Assembly (NCBI GenBank): GCA_019186845.1
Contig: JABARW010000036.1
Span: 1 to 50,753 of the forward strand
Reading direction: 5' to 3'
Source of the DNA: Planctomycetota bacterium
GTDB lineage: Bacteria; Planctomycetota; UBA8742; UBA2392
DNA: 50,753 nt
Numbering within the stretch: position 1 is the stretch's first letter; each line of letters starts with the position of its first letter. Of the stretch, positions 7,591-15,665 are shown in pieces. The notes beneath the pieces are model-generated. The model was not told where the DNA came from. It did no database searches and saw only the letters and a program-made list of their open reading frames with translations. The translations under genes were made by a program, and so were the position numbers.

Positions 7591-8892
7591 ATGAACTCGC
7601 GCGAGCGCAGGAAATCGAAGCGGGCCGCCGCAGTGGCCGATGACCCCATGGCCGGCTATCACAGCGCCCTGCCCGCGCCGCAGGCGAGCCCCCAGGCTTT
7701 GGCGGGCGAGGCCCTGGTGGAAACAGCCTTCAAGCGCCGCGGCGGAGCCCGGGGTGTGGAGGACGACGAAGACGTCTTCAACCCGCAGAATTTTGCCCGC
7801 GTTCACAACAAGTGGTGGATGGACGGTCTGCTGCCCAGCGGAGTGCTGCCTTACTTCGCGGCGGCGTTTGGGGTATGCACGGCGGTCTGGCTGCTGGGCC
7901 TGTTCATCCGCTTGGCGGCAAGTGGCTTTGGGCAGCCCCTGGAGACAATCTGGGAATTCACCAAAAACCCGGAGTGGCAGACTCAGCCGCTGCTGTTGTT
8001 TGCGCACTTCACGTCGTTGCGCCTGTTCAAGGGTATTTACTCGCGCAACTATGACCGGGCCTTCACGCACCTTGAGATCAAGCGCGACGAAGTGGAGGCG
8101 TTCCGCGCCTGGTTCTTTGGCAAGCGCGTGAACCTGGGCGCCGTGCTGCTCAGCGTGCCGTTCATGGCCTACAAGGGCTTTGTCTATTTCCCCAGTGACG
8201 CCTTTCTGCGCGACTATGGCCTGACGTATCGCGGCGGCGAGGCCTGGTTTCTGATGGGCCTGTGGTCGGTGGAGTGGGTCATCTTCGGGTATTACTGCTA
8301 CCTCATCCTGACCGGGGCGGTCATCACCTACCGCATCCTGCGCCGCCACCCCTTCCGCGAGCCCGTCGATCTCGTGCTGGCCGAGCAGCACTACAAGCCG
8401 CTGTTCAACACCACGGCCCAGGCCGCCAGCCTGATTTTCTGCTTTGCCCTGATTCACGCCGGCTACCTCTTCTACACAGGCGGAGACTGGAGCGACTATG
8501 TGGGCTTGAGCCTGCTGATCCTGCTGCTGGCCGTCTCCTTTCTCCTGACCTGGGATGCCGTGCGCCGCTGCCTGGCCTCCAGGGTCAGCGTGGCGGTGGC
8601 CTCCCTGGAAAAGAGCTACCGGGGGGCGCGGGAGATGCTGGCGGGCATGCAGGACAGCGCGGGCATGGAAGACGACCTGAGGCGCATCCAGGTGCAGCTC
8701 AAGATGTCGCTGGCCCTGCAGCAGATGGAGTATCTGCAATCGAAGTATGAGAGCGTGGGGCGCCGCGAGATGCTGGGCATGTTCTTCCGCATGATGGCGC
8801 CCGTGGGCGGAGTGGTGGCCCGCGCCATCCGCTGGGGGAGCCTGCTGGCGGCACTGGGCCTGGGCTCGGCGGCCATCTTCCAGAATCGCTAG
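7591..8892 (+). CDS. Multi-pass membrane protein of unknown function
   Basis: A 433-residue protein. The first 75 residues are polar and low-complexity. Hydrophobic segments follow at about 90-113, 185-205, 215-235, 240-260, 285-305 and 312-335, then a soluble helical tail (about 345-400) with coiled-coil character, and a last hydrophobic stretch (about 415-430). No family was recognised. The start is supported by TAGCAT six bases upstream. The cytoplasmic-looking charged segment HLEIKRDEVEAFRAWFFGKR lies between the early helices. It is divergent from mtfA and convergent with the exonuclease gene. Confidence 0.75.
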   Translation: MNSRERRKSKRAAAVADDPMAGYHSALPAPQASPQALAGEALVETAFKRRGGARGVEDDEDVFNPQNFARVHNKWWMDGLLPSGVLPYFAAAFGVCTAVWLLGLFIRLAASGFGQPLETIWEFTKNPEWQTQPLLLFAHFTSLRLFKGIYSRNYDRAFTHLEIKRDEVEAFRAWFFGKRVNLGAVLLSVPFMAYKGFVYFPSDAFLRDYGLTYRGGEAWFLMGLWSVEWVIFGYYCYLILTGAVITYRILRRHPFREPVDLVLAEQHYKPLFNTTAQAASLIFCFALIHAGYLFYTGGDWSDYVGLSLLILLLAVSFLLTWDAVRRCLASRVSVAVASLEKSYRGAREMLAGMQDSAGMEDDLRRIQVQLKMSLALQQMEYLQSKYESVGRREMLGMFFRMMAPVGGVVARAIRWGSLLAALGLGSAAIFQNR

Positions 8893-8898
8893 CAGGCG

Positions 8899-8919
8899 GC
8901 TGAGAAGGTCTTTTTCAGC
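8899..8919. terminator. Hairpin after the stop of the 7591 gene
   Basis: GCTGAGAA (8899-8906) pairs with TTTTCAGC (8912-8919) with one G-U pair, around a GGTCT loop. The gene's stop codon is part of ctagcaggc, a sequence also found at the stop of the gene ending at 47806 and, in similar form, at one end of the hairpin array near 29111. The hairpin lies between convergent genes. Confidence 0.5.
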
Positions 8920-8940
8920 ACTCCGACGCAGCCATCTGCC

Positions 8941-9702
8941 TTACTCGATTTCGCAAAGCACCGGCGTGTGGTCGCTGGGCTTTTCCAGCTTGCGCGGCTC
9001 GATGTCGATGCGGGCCGACTTGCAGCGCTTTTCGAGCGCTTTGGAAATCCAGAGCTGGTCAATGCGCATGCCGCGGTCCTTGCCAAAACCAAAGCCGCGA
9101 TAGTCCCACCAGGAAAACTGGCCGGGCCTGGCATCGTGCAGGCGGAAGGAATCGACGAGGCCCCAGTCCGTCAGGCGCTTGAGGGCCTTGTGCTCGTCGG
9201 GGTGAAAGCCGATATCGCCCGCGCACTTTGCGGCGTCCCACACGTCGCGCTCGTCCGGGGCCACGTTGAAGTCCCCGGCCAGCACTAGGGGCAGGCCGGA
9301 GTTGCCCAGGCCATCGAGGTGCCGGCGCAGGGCCTCAAAGAAGCGCAGCTTGTAGGCGAATTTGTCGCTGCCCACGGCCTGGCCGTTGGGGGCGTAGCAG
9401 GACAGCACGGTGACGCCGTTGATGGTGGCTTCAATCAGCCGCGCCTGCCCCTCCTCGCCGGCGAAACCCTCCACGGGGTTTTCGATCGGCAGGCGTGAAA
9501 GGATGGCCACGCCGTTGTAGGCCTTCTGGCCGTAGGCGGCGGCTTCGTAGCCGGCCTCGCCCAGGGCGTCAAAGGGGAACAGTTCGGTCTCGCACTTGAG
9601 TTCCTGGAGGCAGACGACGTCGGGCTTTGCCTGCTCAAGCCAATTCAGCAGTTGAGGCAGGCGCACCTTGATGGAGTTGACGTTCCAGGAGGCGATCAGC
9701 AT
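8941..9702 (-). CDS. xth: Exodeoxyribonuclease III
   Basis: A 253-residue protein of the XthA/ExoA group, an AP endonuclease and 3'-5' exonuclease of base-excision repair. It opens with MLIASWNVNSIKVRLPQLL. Visible family motifs are LQELKCE (metal-binding Glu), the catalytic Tyr region LSCYAPNG, LAGDFNVAP (Asp/Asn pair), DYRGFGFGKDRGMRIDQLW and the C-terminal SDHTPV (catalytic His). Length matches the family (about 255). The start at 9702 is six bases after TACAAG and places the conserved first strand at the N terminus; an upstream in-frame ATG at 9771 would add a non-conserved leader. All catalytic residues appear intact. Confidence 0.95.
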   Translation of the reverse strand: MLIASWNVNSIKVRLPQLLNWLEQAKPDVVCLQELKCETELFPFDALGEAGYEAAAYGQKAYNGVAILSRLPIENPVEGFAGEEGQARLIEATINGVTVLSCYAPNGQAVGSDKFAYKLRFFEALRRHLDGLGNSGLPLVLAGDFNVAPDERDVWDAAKCAGDIGFHPDEHKALKRLTDWGLVDSFRLHDARPGQFSWWDYRGFGFGKDRGMRIDQLWISKALEKRCKSARIDIEPRKLEKPSDHTPVLCEIE

Positions 9703-9815
9703 GGCGGCCTTGTACCAGATTGCGCCATGCCCGCCAGCCCGCCCAAGACCCCGCCGTTCCATCGCTGACATTTTTCAACAAACCTTCCCGAGGCGGGCGA
9801 AGTCGTAAGGGCTGT

Positions 9816-9821
9816 TAGCAT
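9816..9821 (+). promoter_or_regulatory. Leaderless-type -10 box of dnaE
   Basis: TAGCAT seven bases before the dnaE ATG at 9829, with no Shine-Dalgarno in the gap. Confidence 0.45.
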
Positions 9822-9828
9822 CCGCTTC

Positions 9829-12800
9829 ATGGCTGACTTCGTGCATCTTCACGTTCACTCCGACTACTCGTTTCTGGACGGCGGGGCCAAGGTTTCCGGC
9901 CTGGCGCAGCGCGCCGCCAAGCTTGGCATGAGCGCCCTGGCGCTGACGGACCACGGCGTCATGTGCGGCGTGCTTGACTTCTACAAGGAGGCCAAGAAGG
10001 CCGGCATCAAGCCCATCATCGGCTGCGAAATCTATGTCGTGCCCTTTGACATGCGCCTCAAGCAGGACCCCGACCTCGCCAACAGCCCCGGCATCAAGCA
10101 GAAGGACTACGCCCACCTCGTGCTGCTGGCCGAGAACGAAGCCGGTTACCGCAACCTGTGCAAGATCGTCAGCAAGGCCCACATCCACGGGTTCTACCGC
10201 AAGCCCCGCGCCGACTACGAAACCCTGGCCGCCCACAAGGAAGGCCTGATTGCGCTTACGGCCTGCCTCGGCGGCGAAGTGCCCCAGGCGCTTATGCACA
10301 GCCAGGACCGCAAGCCCGCCTGCCGCAAGATCGAGCAGTACCTCGAGATCTTCGGGCGCGAGAATCTCTATCTCGAGGTGCAGGGCCACAAGCGCAGCCA
10401 GTGCGGCGAGCTGGAAGACATGGTGGCGCGCCGCATGTTCGAAGTGGCCGACGAAATGAAGGTCCGCACCATCCTGACCAACGACAGTCACTACCTGAAC
10501 CCCGAGGACTTCGAGGCCCACAACGCCCTGCTCTGCATCAACTGGGGCCGCATGCTCAACGACCCCGACCGCCCGGAGTACGGCCCCGATTTCTATCTCA
10601 AGAGCGCCGAAGAAATGGCCGCGCTTTATCCCGAGCGCCCGGACCTGATCCAGGCCACGCTGGATGTCGGCAAGCGCGTCCACTTTGATTTCGGCAAGAC
10701 CAGCTACCACCTGCCCGAGTTCAAATGGACTGAGGGGCTCAAGCCCGGCGAATTTCTGCGCCGCAAGTGCGAAGAGGGCGTGCGCAAGCTCTACGGCGAG
10801 AATGCTCTGGCCGCGGGCTCGCCCATTTCAGAGCGCCTGAACTTTGAGCTTTCCGTGATCGAGCGCATGGGCTTCAACAGCTACTTCCTCGTGGTGAGTG
10901 ATTTCATCCAGTGGGCCAAGGACCAGAAGATTCCCGTGGGCCCGGGGCGCGGCTCGGCGGCGGGCTCCATCGTGGCCTATGCGCTTGGCATCACCGGCCT
11001 GGATCCCATCAGGTACAACCTGCTGTTCGAGCGCTTCCTGAACCCCGACCGCGTGTCCATGCCCGATATTGACATTGACTTCTGCGTCGAGCGGCGCGGC
11101 GAGGTCATTGACTATGTGCGGCGCAAGTACGGCGAGGAAGCCGTGTGCCAGATCGGGACGTTTGGCAAGCTGCTGGCCCGCGCGGCGGTCAAGGACGCCG
11201 GGCGCGTGCTGGGCGTGCCGCTGCAGAAGGTGAACGCGCTGACCAAGCTGATTCCCGTGGTGCAGGGCAAGGTCAAGCCGCTGGACGAATGCCTGAAGGA
11301 GATTCCCGAGTTCAAGCAGCAGTACGACGCGGACCCTGAAACGCACAAGCTGATTGACACGGCCCGCAGCATTGAGGGTCTCAACCGCGGCACGGGCGTT
11401 CACGCCGCGGGCGTCGTGATCTCCGACGCTGACGTGACCAACTACATGCCGCTGATGAGGCAGGAAGGCGCCGACGGCGAGGTGGTCATCGCCACGCAGT
11501 ACAGCATGAACGAGGTGGAGGCCCAGGGCCTGCTGAAGATGGATTTTCTGGGCCTGCGCAACCTGACTATCATTGACCAGGCCCTGAAGCTGATTGAGGG
11601 CAACACCGGCCTGCACATCGAGATGGACCCCACGCGTGTGCAGAATGACGCGCCCTACCAAAGCCTGCACACGCTGGACGATCCGGCCACCTACAAAACG
11701 CTCAGCGCGGGCGAGGGCTTTGGCGTGTTTCAGGTGGAAAGCGAGGGCATGTGCCGGCTGATGCAGGCCATCAAGCCCAGCACCTTTGAAGACATCTCGG
11801 CCGTGCTGGCCATCTACCGCCCCGGCCCGCTTTCGGCGGGCGTGGACAAGGATTTCGCGGCCCGCAAGCACGGCCGCGTCAAGGTCACCATGCCCGGCGA
11901 GCTGGAGGGCCTGGCCAGCGCCGAGGCCGTCTCACGCCTGAAGGAAATCCTCTCCGATACCTACGGCACGCTGATTTACCAGGAACAAGCGATGCTGATT
12001 TCGCGCCGCCTCGCCGGCTTCACCCCGGGCGACGCCGACAAGCTGCGCAAGGCCATTGGCAAGAAGAAGAAGGAAGAGATGGACGTGATCCGTCCCAAGT
12101 TCATCGAAGGCTGCGAGAAAAGCGGCTTCTCGAAGAAACTGGGCGAGCACCTCTGGGCGCAGATTGAGGGCTTTGGCGCCTACGGCTTCAACAAGGCCCA
12201 CACCGTGGCCTACGGCCTGATCACCTACCACACCGCCTGGCTGAAGACCCACTACCCCACGGAATACGCCGCCGCGCTTTTGACCAGCCAGATCGGCAAC
12301 AACGACAAGATCGTGGAAGGCATCCGCAACGTGCGGGCCATGGGGCTGGTCGTGGTGCCGCCGGACATCAACCTTTCAGACTCCACGTTCACGGCCAAGG
12401 AGGGCCGCGTCATCTTCGGTCTCTCCGGCATGAAGGGCGTGGGCACCAAGGCCGTCGAGAAAATTATCGAGGGCCGGCGCAAGGTGGGCGGCTTCAAGGG
12501 CTTTCTGCACTTCCTTGACCATGTGGACCTCACGCACATCAACAAGGCCGTGCTGGAATCGTTGATCAAGGGCGGCGCCTTTGACCGCTTCGTGGCCAAC
12601 CGCCGCGCCCTGCTCGAAGGACTGGAGGCCGCCCTGCGAGCGGCTTCGGAGTCCGCGGCGGACCGCGCCCGCGGCCAGAAAGGTCTTTTCGCCCAGCCCA
12701 AGGGCAAGGCCGAAGTCACCGAGGCCGAGCGCGACCTGGCGCTGCTGCCCAAGGTGCCCGATCTTTCCGAGAGCGAGCGCCAGCGCGCCGAGCGCGAGAC

Positions 12801-13827
12801 CTTCGGCTTCTATATCTCGTCCAGCCCGCTGGATACTTACCGCGAGCTGTTTGAGAAATACGCCCGCCATGACTCCAAGTCGCTGCTGGGCCTCAAGCCG
12901 GGCTGCGCCGTCGTGCTGGGCGGCCTGGTCTCCGGCCTGAGCGTCAACACCGTCAAGAACGAAAGCAGCCGCAACTTCGGCCGCAAGATGGCCAAGTTCG
13001 ACCTGGCGGACCGTTTTGGCATCACCAAGGTCACCGTGTTCCCGGACACCTTCGAGAAATTCGAAAGCGTGCTGCAGGACGACGCGCCTGTGTTCGTGCG
13101 CGGCATGACGGAAGCCACCCAGACCCAGACCGTGGCCCAAGCCGGCGACGACGAAGGCGAGCAGGAACTCGAACAGGTTGCCGTCACGGTCAGCGAAATC
13201 GTTCACGTGCAGGACGCCGAGGCCCGCTTCGCCCAGGACGAGGGCCTGGCCTTTGACGCCGACTTCCAGCTTTTCACCGATACCACGCCCGAAGACCTCG
13301 CCCGGCTTGAAGAGCCCGTGCGCGTGCGCGTCGGCGGCGTCGTCAACAAGCTGCGCACCGGCACCAGCAAGCGCGGCAACGAGTACGCCAACTTCACGCT
13401 GGTGGGACCCAGGGGCGCCTTCAGGGTGATTGTGTTCAGCGAGCTGGCCAAGAGCTGGACGGGCAAGCTCAAGGACGGTGCGGCGCTGTTTGTCGTGGGC
13501 GAAGCGGCCAGGGAAGACGATGGCCGCGTCAGCATCCGCGCGGACGCCATTGTGCCGGCCGCCGCTGCGCGCGACCGCTTCACGCGCGCTGTCTGCCTGA
13601 AGCTGACCATCAGCCAGATTCAGGATGAAGTGCTGGGCAGCCTGAGCAGCCTTGCGCTGCAGCACTCCGGGGCGACGCCGCTGTACTTCAAGATTGTGGG
13701 CGACGACGGCGCGGAGCTGGAGCTGGTGGAGGCGGCGCCGGATTTCCGCGTGAAGCCGACGCCCTCGTTCATTGACGGGGTGAAGAAGCTCATTCCCGGC
13801 AGCGACGTGCTGTTGGCGGCGCAGTAA
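9829..13827 (+). CDS. dnaE: DNA polymerase III subunit alpha
   Basis: A 1332-residue replicative polymerase of the DnaE1 type. The N-terminal PHP domain begins FVHLHVHSDYSFLDG and has the histidine/aspartate metal-site motifs ALTDHGVM and TNDSHYLN. The C-family palm shows GPGRGSAAGSIVAYALGIT and the catalytic PDIDIDFCVERR (about residue 410). A helix-hairpin-helix region, a QKG-containing linker and an OB-fold region follow. It is longer than the usual 1150-1180 residues. Extra sequence includes an acidic, Gln-rich insertion (about 1095-1120) in the OB region and an extended C terminus. It ends convergently with the SRP RNA gene. Confidence 0.97.
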   Translation: MADFVHLHVHSDYSFLDGGAKVSGLAQRAAKLGMSALALTDHGVMCGVLDFYKEAKKAGIKPIIGCEIYVVPFDMRLKQDPDLANSPGIKQKDYAHLVLLAENEAGYRNLCKIVSKAHIHGFYRKPRADYETLAAHKEGLIALTACLGGEVPQALMHSQDRKPACRKIEQYLEIFGRENLYLEVQGHKRSQCGELEDMVARRMFEVADEMKVRTILTNDSHYLNPEDFEAHNALLCINWGRMLNDPDRPEYGPDFYLKSAEEMAALYPERPDLIQATLDVGKRVHFDFGKTSYHLPEFKWTEGLKPGEFLRRKCEEGVRKLYGENALAAGSPISERLNFELSVIERMGFNSYFLVVSDFIQWAKDQKIPVGPGRGSAAGSIVAYALGITGLDPIRYNLLFERFLNPDRVSMPDIDIDFCVERRGEVIDYVRRKYGEEAVCQIGTFGKLLARAAVKDAGRVLGVPLQKVNALTKLIPVVQGKVKPLDECLKEIPEFKQQYDADPETHKLIDTARSIEGLNRGTGVHAAGVVISDADVTNYMPLMRQEGADGEVVIATQYSMNEVEAQGLLKMDFLGLRNLTIIDQALKLIEGNTGLHIEMDPTRVQNDAPYQSLHTLDDPATYKTLSAGEGFGVFQVESEGMCRLMQAIKPSTFEDISAVLAIYRPGPLSAGVDKDFAARKHGRVKVTMPGELEGLASAEAVSRLKEILSDTYGTLIYQEQAMLISRRLAGFTPGDADKLRKAIGKKKKEEMDVIRPKFIEGCEKSGFSKKLGEHLWAQIEGFGAYGFNKAHTVAYGLITYHTAWLKTHYPTEYAAALLTSQIGNNDKIVEGIRNVRAMGLVVVPPDINLSDSTFTAKEGRVIFGLSGMKGVGTKAVEKIIEGRRKVGGFKGFLHFLDHVDLTHINKAVLESLIKGGAFDRFVANRRALLEGLEAALRAASESAADRARGQKGLFAQPKGKAEVTEAERDLALLPKVPDLSESERQRAERETFGFYISSSPLDTYRELFEKYARHDSKSLLGLKPGCAVVLGGLVSGLSVNTVKNESSRNFGRKMAKFDLADRFGITKVTVFPDTFEKFESVLQDDAPVFVRGMTEATQTQTVAQAGDDEGEQELEQVAVTVSEIVHVQDAEARFAQDEGLAFDADFQLFTDTTPEDLARLEEPVRVRVGGVVNKLRTGTSKRGNEYANFTLVGPRGAFRVIVFSELAKSWTGKLKDGAALFVVGEAAREDDGRVSIRADAIVPAAAARDRFTRAVCLKLTISQIQDEVLGSLSSLALQHSGATPLYFKIVGDDGAELELVEAAPDFRVKPTPSFIDGVKKLIPGSDVLLAAQ

Positions 13828-13840
13828 CAGGGTTTTTGGC

Positions 13841-13957
13841 TGGCCCCACGGGCCAAGCGTAAGCGAAGCGGTCCGGGTGCCGGGTCAATTCCCTCGAGCC
13901 AGAACAAAAGCGGACGAACCCAAAGGCTCGTCCGCTTGAATTCAGTGGCCGCGCACC
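13841..13957. repeat. Duplicate of the SRP RNA 3' end, terminator and flanking repeat
   Basis: This stretch of about 117 bases is identical to 14091-14207. The original contains the last bases of the SRP RNA, its terminator hairpin and a palindromic repeat module. The copy starts 13 bases after the dnaE stop codon. Only the RNA's 3' end is copied, so the duplicate has no signal-recognition domain. Confidence 0.9.
13908..13937 (-). terminator. Intrinsic terminator, duplicate copy
   Basis: A perfect 10-bp stem (13908-13917 with 13928-13937) encloses a 10-base loop. On the minus strand it is followed by TTTTGTTCT, the expected U-rich tail. Identical to the terminator at 14158-14187. Confidence 0.7.
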
Positions 13958-14143
13958 TCGAGCCAGTCCGGCGGACTGGCGAGAAAGCGAAGCAGCTTGG
14001 CCCCACGGGCCAAGCGTAAGCGAAGCGGTCCGGGTGCCGGGTCAATTCCCTCGAGCCAGTCCGGCGGACTGGCGAGAAAGCGAAGCAGCTTGGCCCCACG
14101 GGCCAAGCGTAAGCGAAGCGGTCCGGGTGCCGGGTCAATTCCC
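13958..14143. repeat. Tandem 93-bp repeat, two exact copies
   Basis: Units 13958-14050 and 14051-14143 are identical. Each contains two palindromes: CCAGTCC-ggc-GGACTGG, and GCTTGGCCC-cac-GGGCCAAGC (9-bp stem, 3-base loop), linked by gagaaagcgaagca. A third partial unit starts at 14144, and another copy of the second palindrome, with a stem reduced to 6 bp, is at 13841. The modules look like a REP-type dispersed element. Confidence 0.9.
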
Positions 14144-14157
14144 TCGAGCCAGAACAA

Positions 14158-14187
14158 AAGCGGACGAACCCAAAGGCTCGTCCGCTT
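14158..14187 (-). terminator. Terminator of the SRP RNA gene
   Basis: A 10-bp perfect stem (14158-14167 with 14178-14187) follows the SRP RNA 3' end on the minus strand and runs into TTTTGTTCT, giving a classical intrinsic terminator. Confidence 0.75.
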
Positions 14188-14189
14188 GA

Positions 14190-14280
14190 ATTCAGTGGCC
14201 GCGCACCCGCAGAATTCGCTTATGGCTGCTTCCTTTCGGACCTGACCAGGTTCACGACTATGCGCCGCGCGACCAGGTTC
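14190..14280 (-). ncRNA. ffs: Signal recognition particle RNA, small bacterial type (4.5S)
   Basis: The minus strand reads GGTCAGGTCCGAAAGGAAGC and then AGCC, the near-invariant apical part of bacterial SRP RNA that binds Ffh, here with a GAAA tetraloop closed by UCC/GGA. Further down, GGUCGCGC (from about 14275) pairs perfectly with GCGCGGCC (about 14197-14204), and GCGCA pairs mostly with UGCGG, giving the long hairpin expected of the 4.5S form. A possible promoter is TTGACG (14304-14309) with TATTGT (14282-14287) at a 16-base spacing. Ends are estimated from pairing: about 90 bases. A terminator follows directly. The Alu domain of longer SRP RNAs is absent. Confidence 0.88.
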
Positions 14281-14358
14281 AACAATAGCCCCCGGCCCCG
14301 GCCCGTCAAGGGCGCAAACGCGGCCGCCCCTCGCTCGTTCAACCTCGCAGGAGACTCC

Positions 14359-15264
14359 ATGCGCCTCATACTGCTCGCCTTGCTGTGGGCCCCCGTGCTG
14401 TGCGCCCAGACCAGCCTGCCCCTTTCGGGCACCGCGCCGGACACCCGCATCCGCACCTTCCTCTTCGAACTCGACCTCGGCGCCGGCGCCCAGCCCTACA
14501 CCGTGACGGCGAACCTGAACACCTCGGCCCCCAGCGGCCTGACCGTGCGGCTCATCGACCTGCGGGGCTACTCGGCCGATGCCACGCCCAGCTCGAGCTT
14601 TGTCAATCAGCAGGTGGTTGCCGGGGCGGGCACGGCCAACTGCGCGCTCAGCGGCAACGCCTCGGGGCTGCGCTGCTTTGCCATCGAAGTGCGGCCCACC
14701 GGCAGCGGCACCAGCGATTTCTCCGGCAGCTTCAACGCCACGGCGGGCGCGGCAACCCTGACGGCGCAGGATCAGGTCGTGGTGGGCTCCACCACCCTGC
14801 AGCTTCAGGTGGGCAAGCTGGCCACCTGGTCGCGCGCTGTGGGCGGCGGGCAGACGCCCCAGGGTCTGGAGCTGAACTTCGGCGCCGTGAGCCAGACCGT
14901 GGCCGTGCGCTTTGAGGCTCAGGGCACGGGGCTGTCCAAGATTGACGTGTACGACAACACGGGCGGCAGCGCCACGTTGCTGACGACCTTCAGCGCCTCG
15001 GGCGGCACCATCAGCCAGACCACGGTATTGCTGCTGACGCACAGCGGCGTGGCCACCCTGCGCGTCAATACGCACTCGCCCTCGGGCGGCAACGTGACCT
15101 GGAGGCTGAGCGTGCCCTGCAGCGTGACTCTGGGCGTGCCGGGCAGCAATGACAGCAAGGTGGACGAGAGCGACAGCTGCACGGCCTCGTCGCGGCCGGG
15201 CCCCTGGCTTGTCCTGGCGGTCCTGCCGGCGTTGCTGGCGGCGCTGAGGCGGAGGCGCGCATGA
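14359..15264 (+). CDS. Secreted protein with C-terminal sorting tail
   Basis: A 301-residue exported protein of unknown function. It starts with a signal peptide (MRLILLALLWAPVLCAQ, cleavage near 17) and continues as Ser/Thr/Gly-rich beta-type sequence with two similar halves (about 20-150 and 150-270), suggestive of a paired beta-sandwich. The C terminus is cysteine (in DSCTASS), then a hydrophobic helix and RRRRA. This is the Cys/helix/Arg architecture of MYXO-CTERM or GlyGly-CTERM type sorting tails, cut by an intramembrane or membrane protease. GCAGGAGA precedes the ATG at 14359. The stop overlaps the next gene (ATGA). Confidence 0.75.
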   Translation: MRLILLALLWAPVLCAQTSLPLSGTAPDTRIRTFLFELDLGAGAQPYTVTANLNTSAPSGLTVRLIDLRGYSADATPSSSFVNQQVVAGAGTANCALSGNASGLRCFAIEVRPTGSGTSDFSGSFNATAGAATLTAQDQVVVGSTTLQLQVGKLATWSRAVGGGQTPQGLELNFGAVSQTVAVRFEAQGTGLSKIDVYDNTGGSATLLTTFSASGGTISQTTVLLLTHSGVATLRVNTHSPSGGNVTWRLSVPCSVTLGVPGSNDSKVDESDSCTASSRPGPWLVLAVLPALLAALRRRRA

Positions 15265-15626
15265 ACGCCTGGATCTGGCTGTTGCTGGCGGCCGCCTGTG
15301 AGATTACCTGGGCCATTGCCCTGAAGAAGAGCGACAACTTCGCGCGCCACGGCTGGTCGGCGGCGGCCATCATTTTCATGCTCCTGAGCTTCGTGCTGCT
15401 GGCGCGGGCGATGAAGTCTCTGCCCGTGGGCACGGCCTATGCCGTATGGACGGGCCTGGGGGCCTTTGGCGCGGCCATCATCGGCATCGTCTGGCTGGGG
15501 GACTCGCGCGAGACGGGGCGCCTGGTCAGCCTGGCGCTTGTGCTGGCGGGTGTGGTGGGCCTGAAGTATTTCACGCCGCCGGACAACGCAAGCGGCGGGC
15601 AGGAAAGCTCGGGCGCTGAAAAGTGA
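15261..15626 (+). CDS. gdx: Gdx/SugE-type small multidrug resistance family guanidinium exporter
   Basis: A 121-residue, four-helix member of the SMR family. The stretch ARAMKSLPVGTAYAVWTGLG, and the following gap-free match to the SugE pattern with GIVWLGDS, place it in the Gdx/SugE branch rather than the EmrE multidrug branch. The essential membrane glutamate is in ACEITWAIALKKS (E14). Gdx proteins export guanidinium in exchange for protons (family knowledge). Usual length is about 105; this one has a polar C-terminal extension. The start overlaps the stop of the secreted-protein gene by ATGA, so no separate leader or guanidine riboswitch is possible directly upstream. Confidence 0.9.
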   Translation: MNAWIWLLLAAACEITWAIALKKSDNFARHGWSAAAIIFMLLSFVLLARAMKSLPVGTAYAVWTGLGAFGAAIIGIVWLGDSRETGRLVSLALVLAGVVGLKYFTPPDNASGGQESSGAEK

Positions 15627-15649
15627 GGCGGCCCCTTGCAGGGCCGCCT
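15626..15649. terminator. Bidirectional terminator between gdx and moeB
   Basis: AGGCGGCCC (15626-15634) pairs perfectly with GGGCCGCCT (15641-15649) around CTTGCA. On the minus strand it is followed by a short T-run (CACTTTT); on the plus strand a GGGTTTTG follows a few bases later. The genes are convergent here. Confidence 0.75.
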
Positions 15650-15665
15650 TACGGGTTTTGACGGG

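Noticed and set aside
13841..14207. CRISPR array
   Set aside because: Repeat units are contiguous 93-bp tandem copies with palindromes rather than short repeats separated by unique spacers, and no cas genes are present.
13942..15075. Minus-strand frame running through the repeats and the secreted protein gene
   Set aside because: It translates the tandem repeats, the SRP RNA region and the antisense of a gene with signal peptide and ribosome-binding site. The repeated peptides come from the DNA repeat, not from a protein family.
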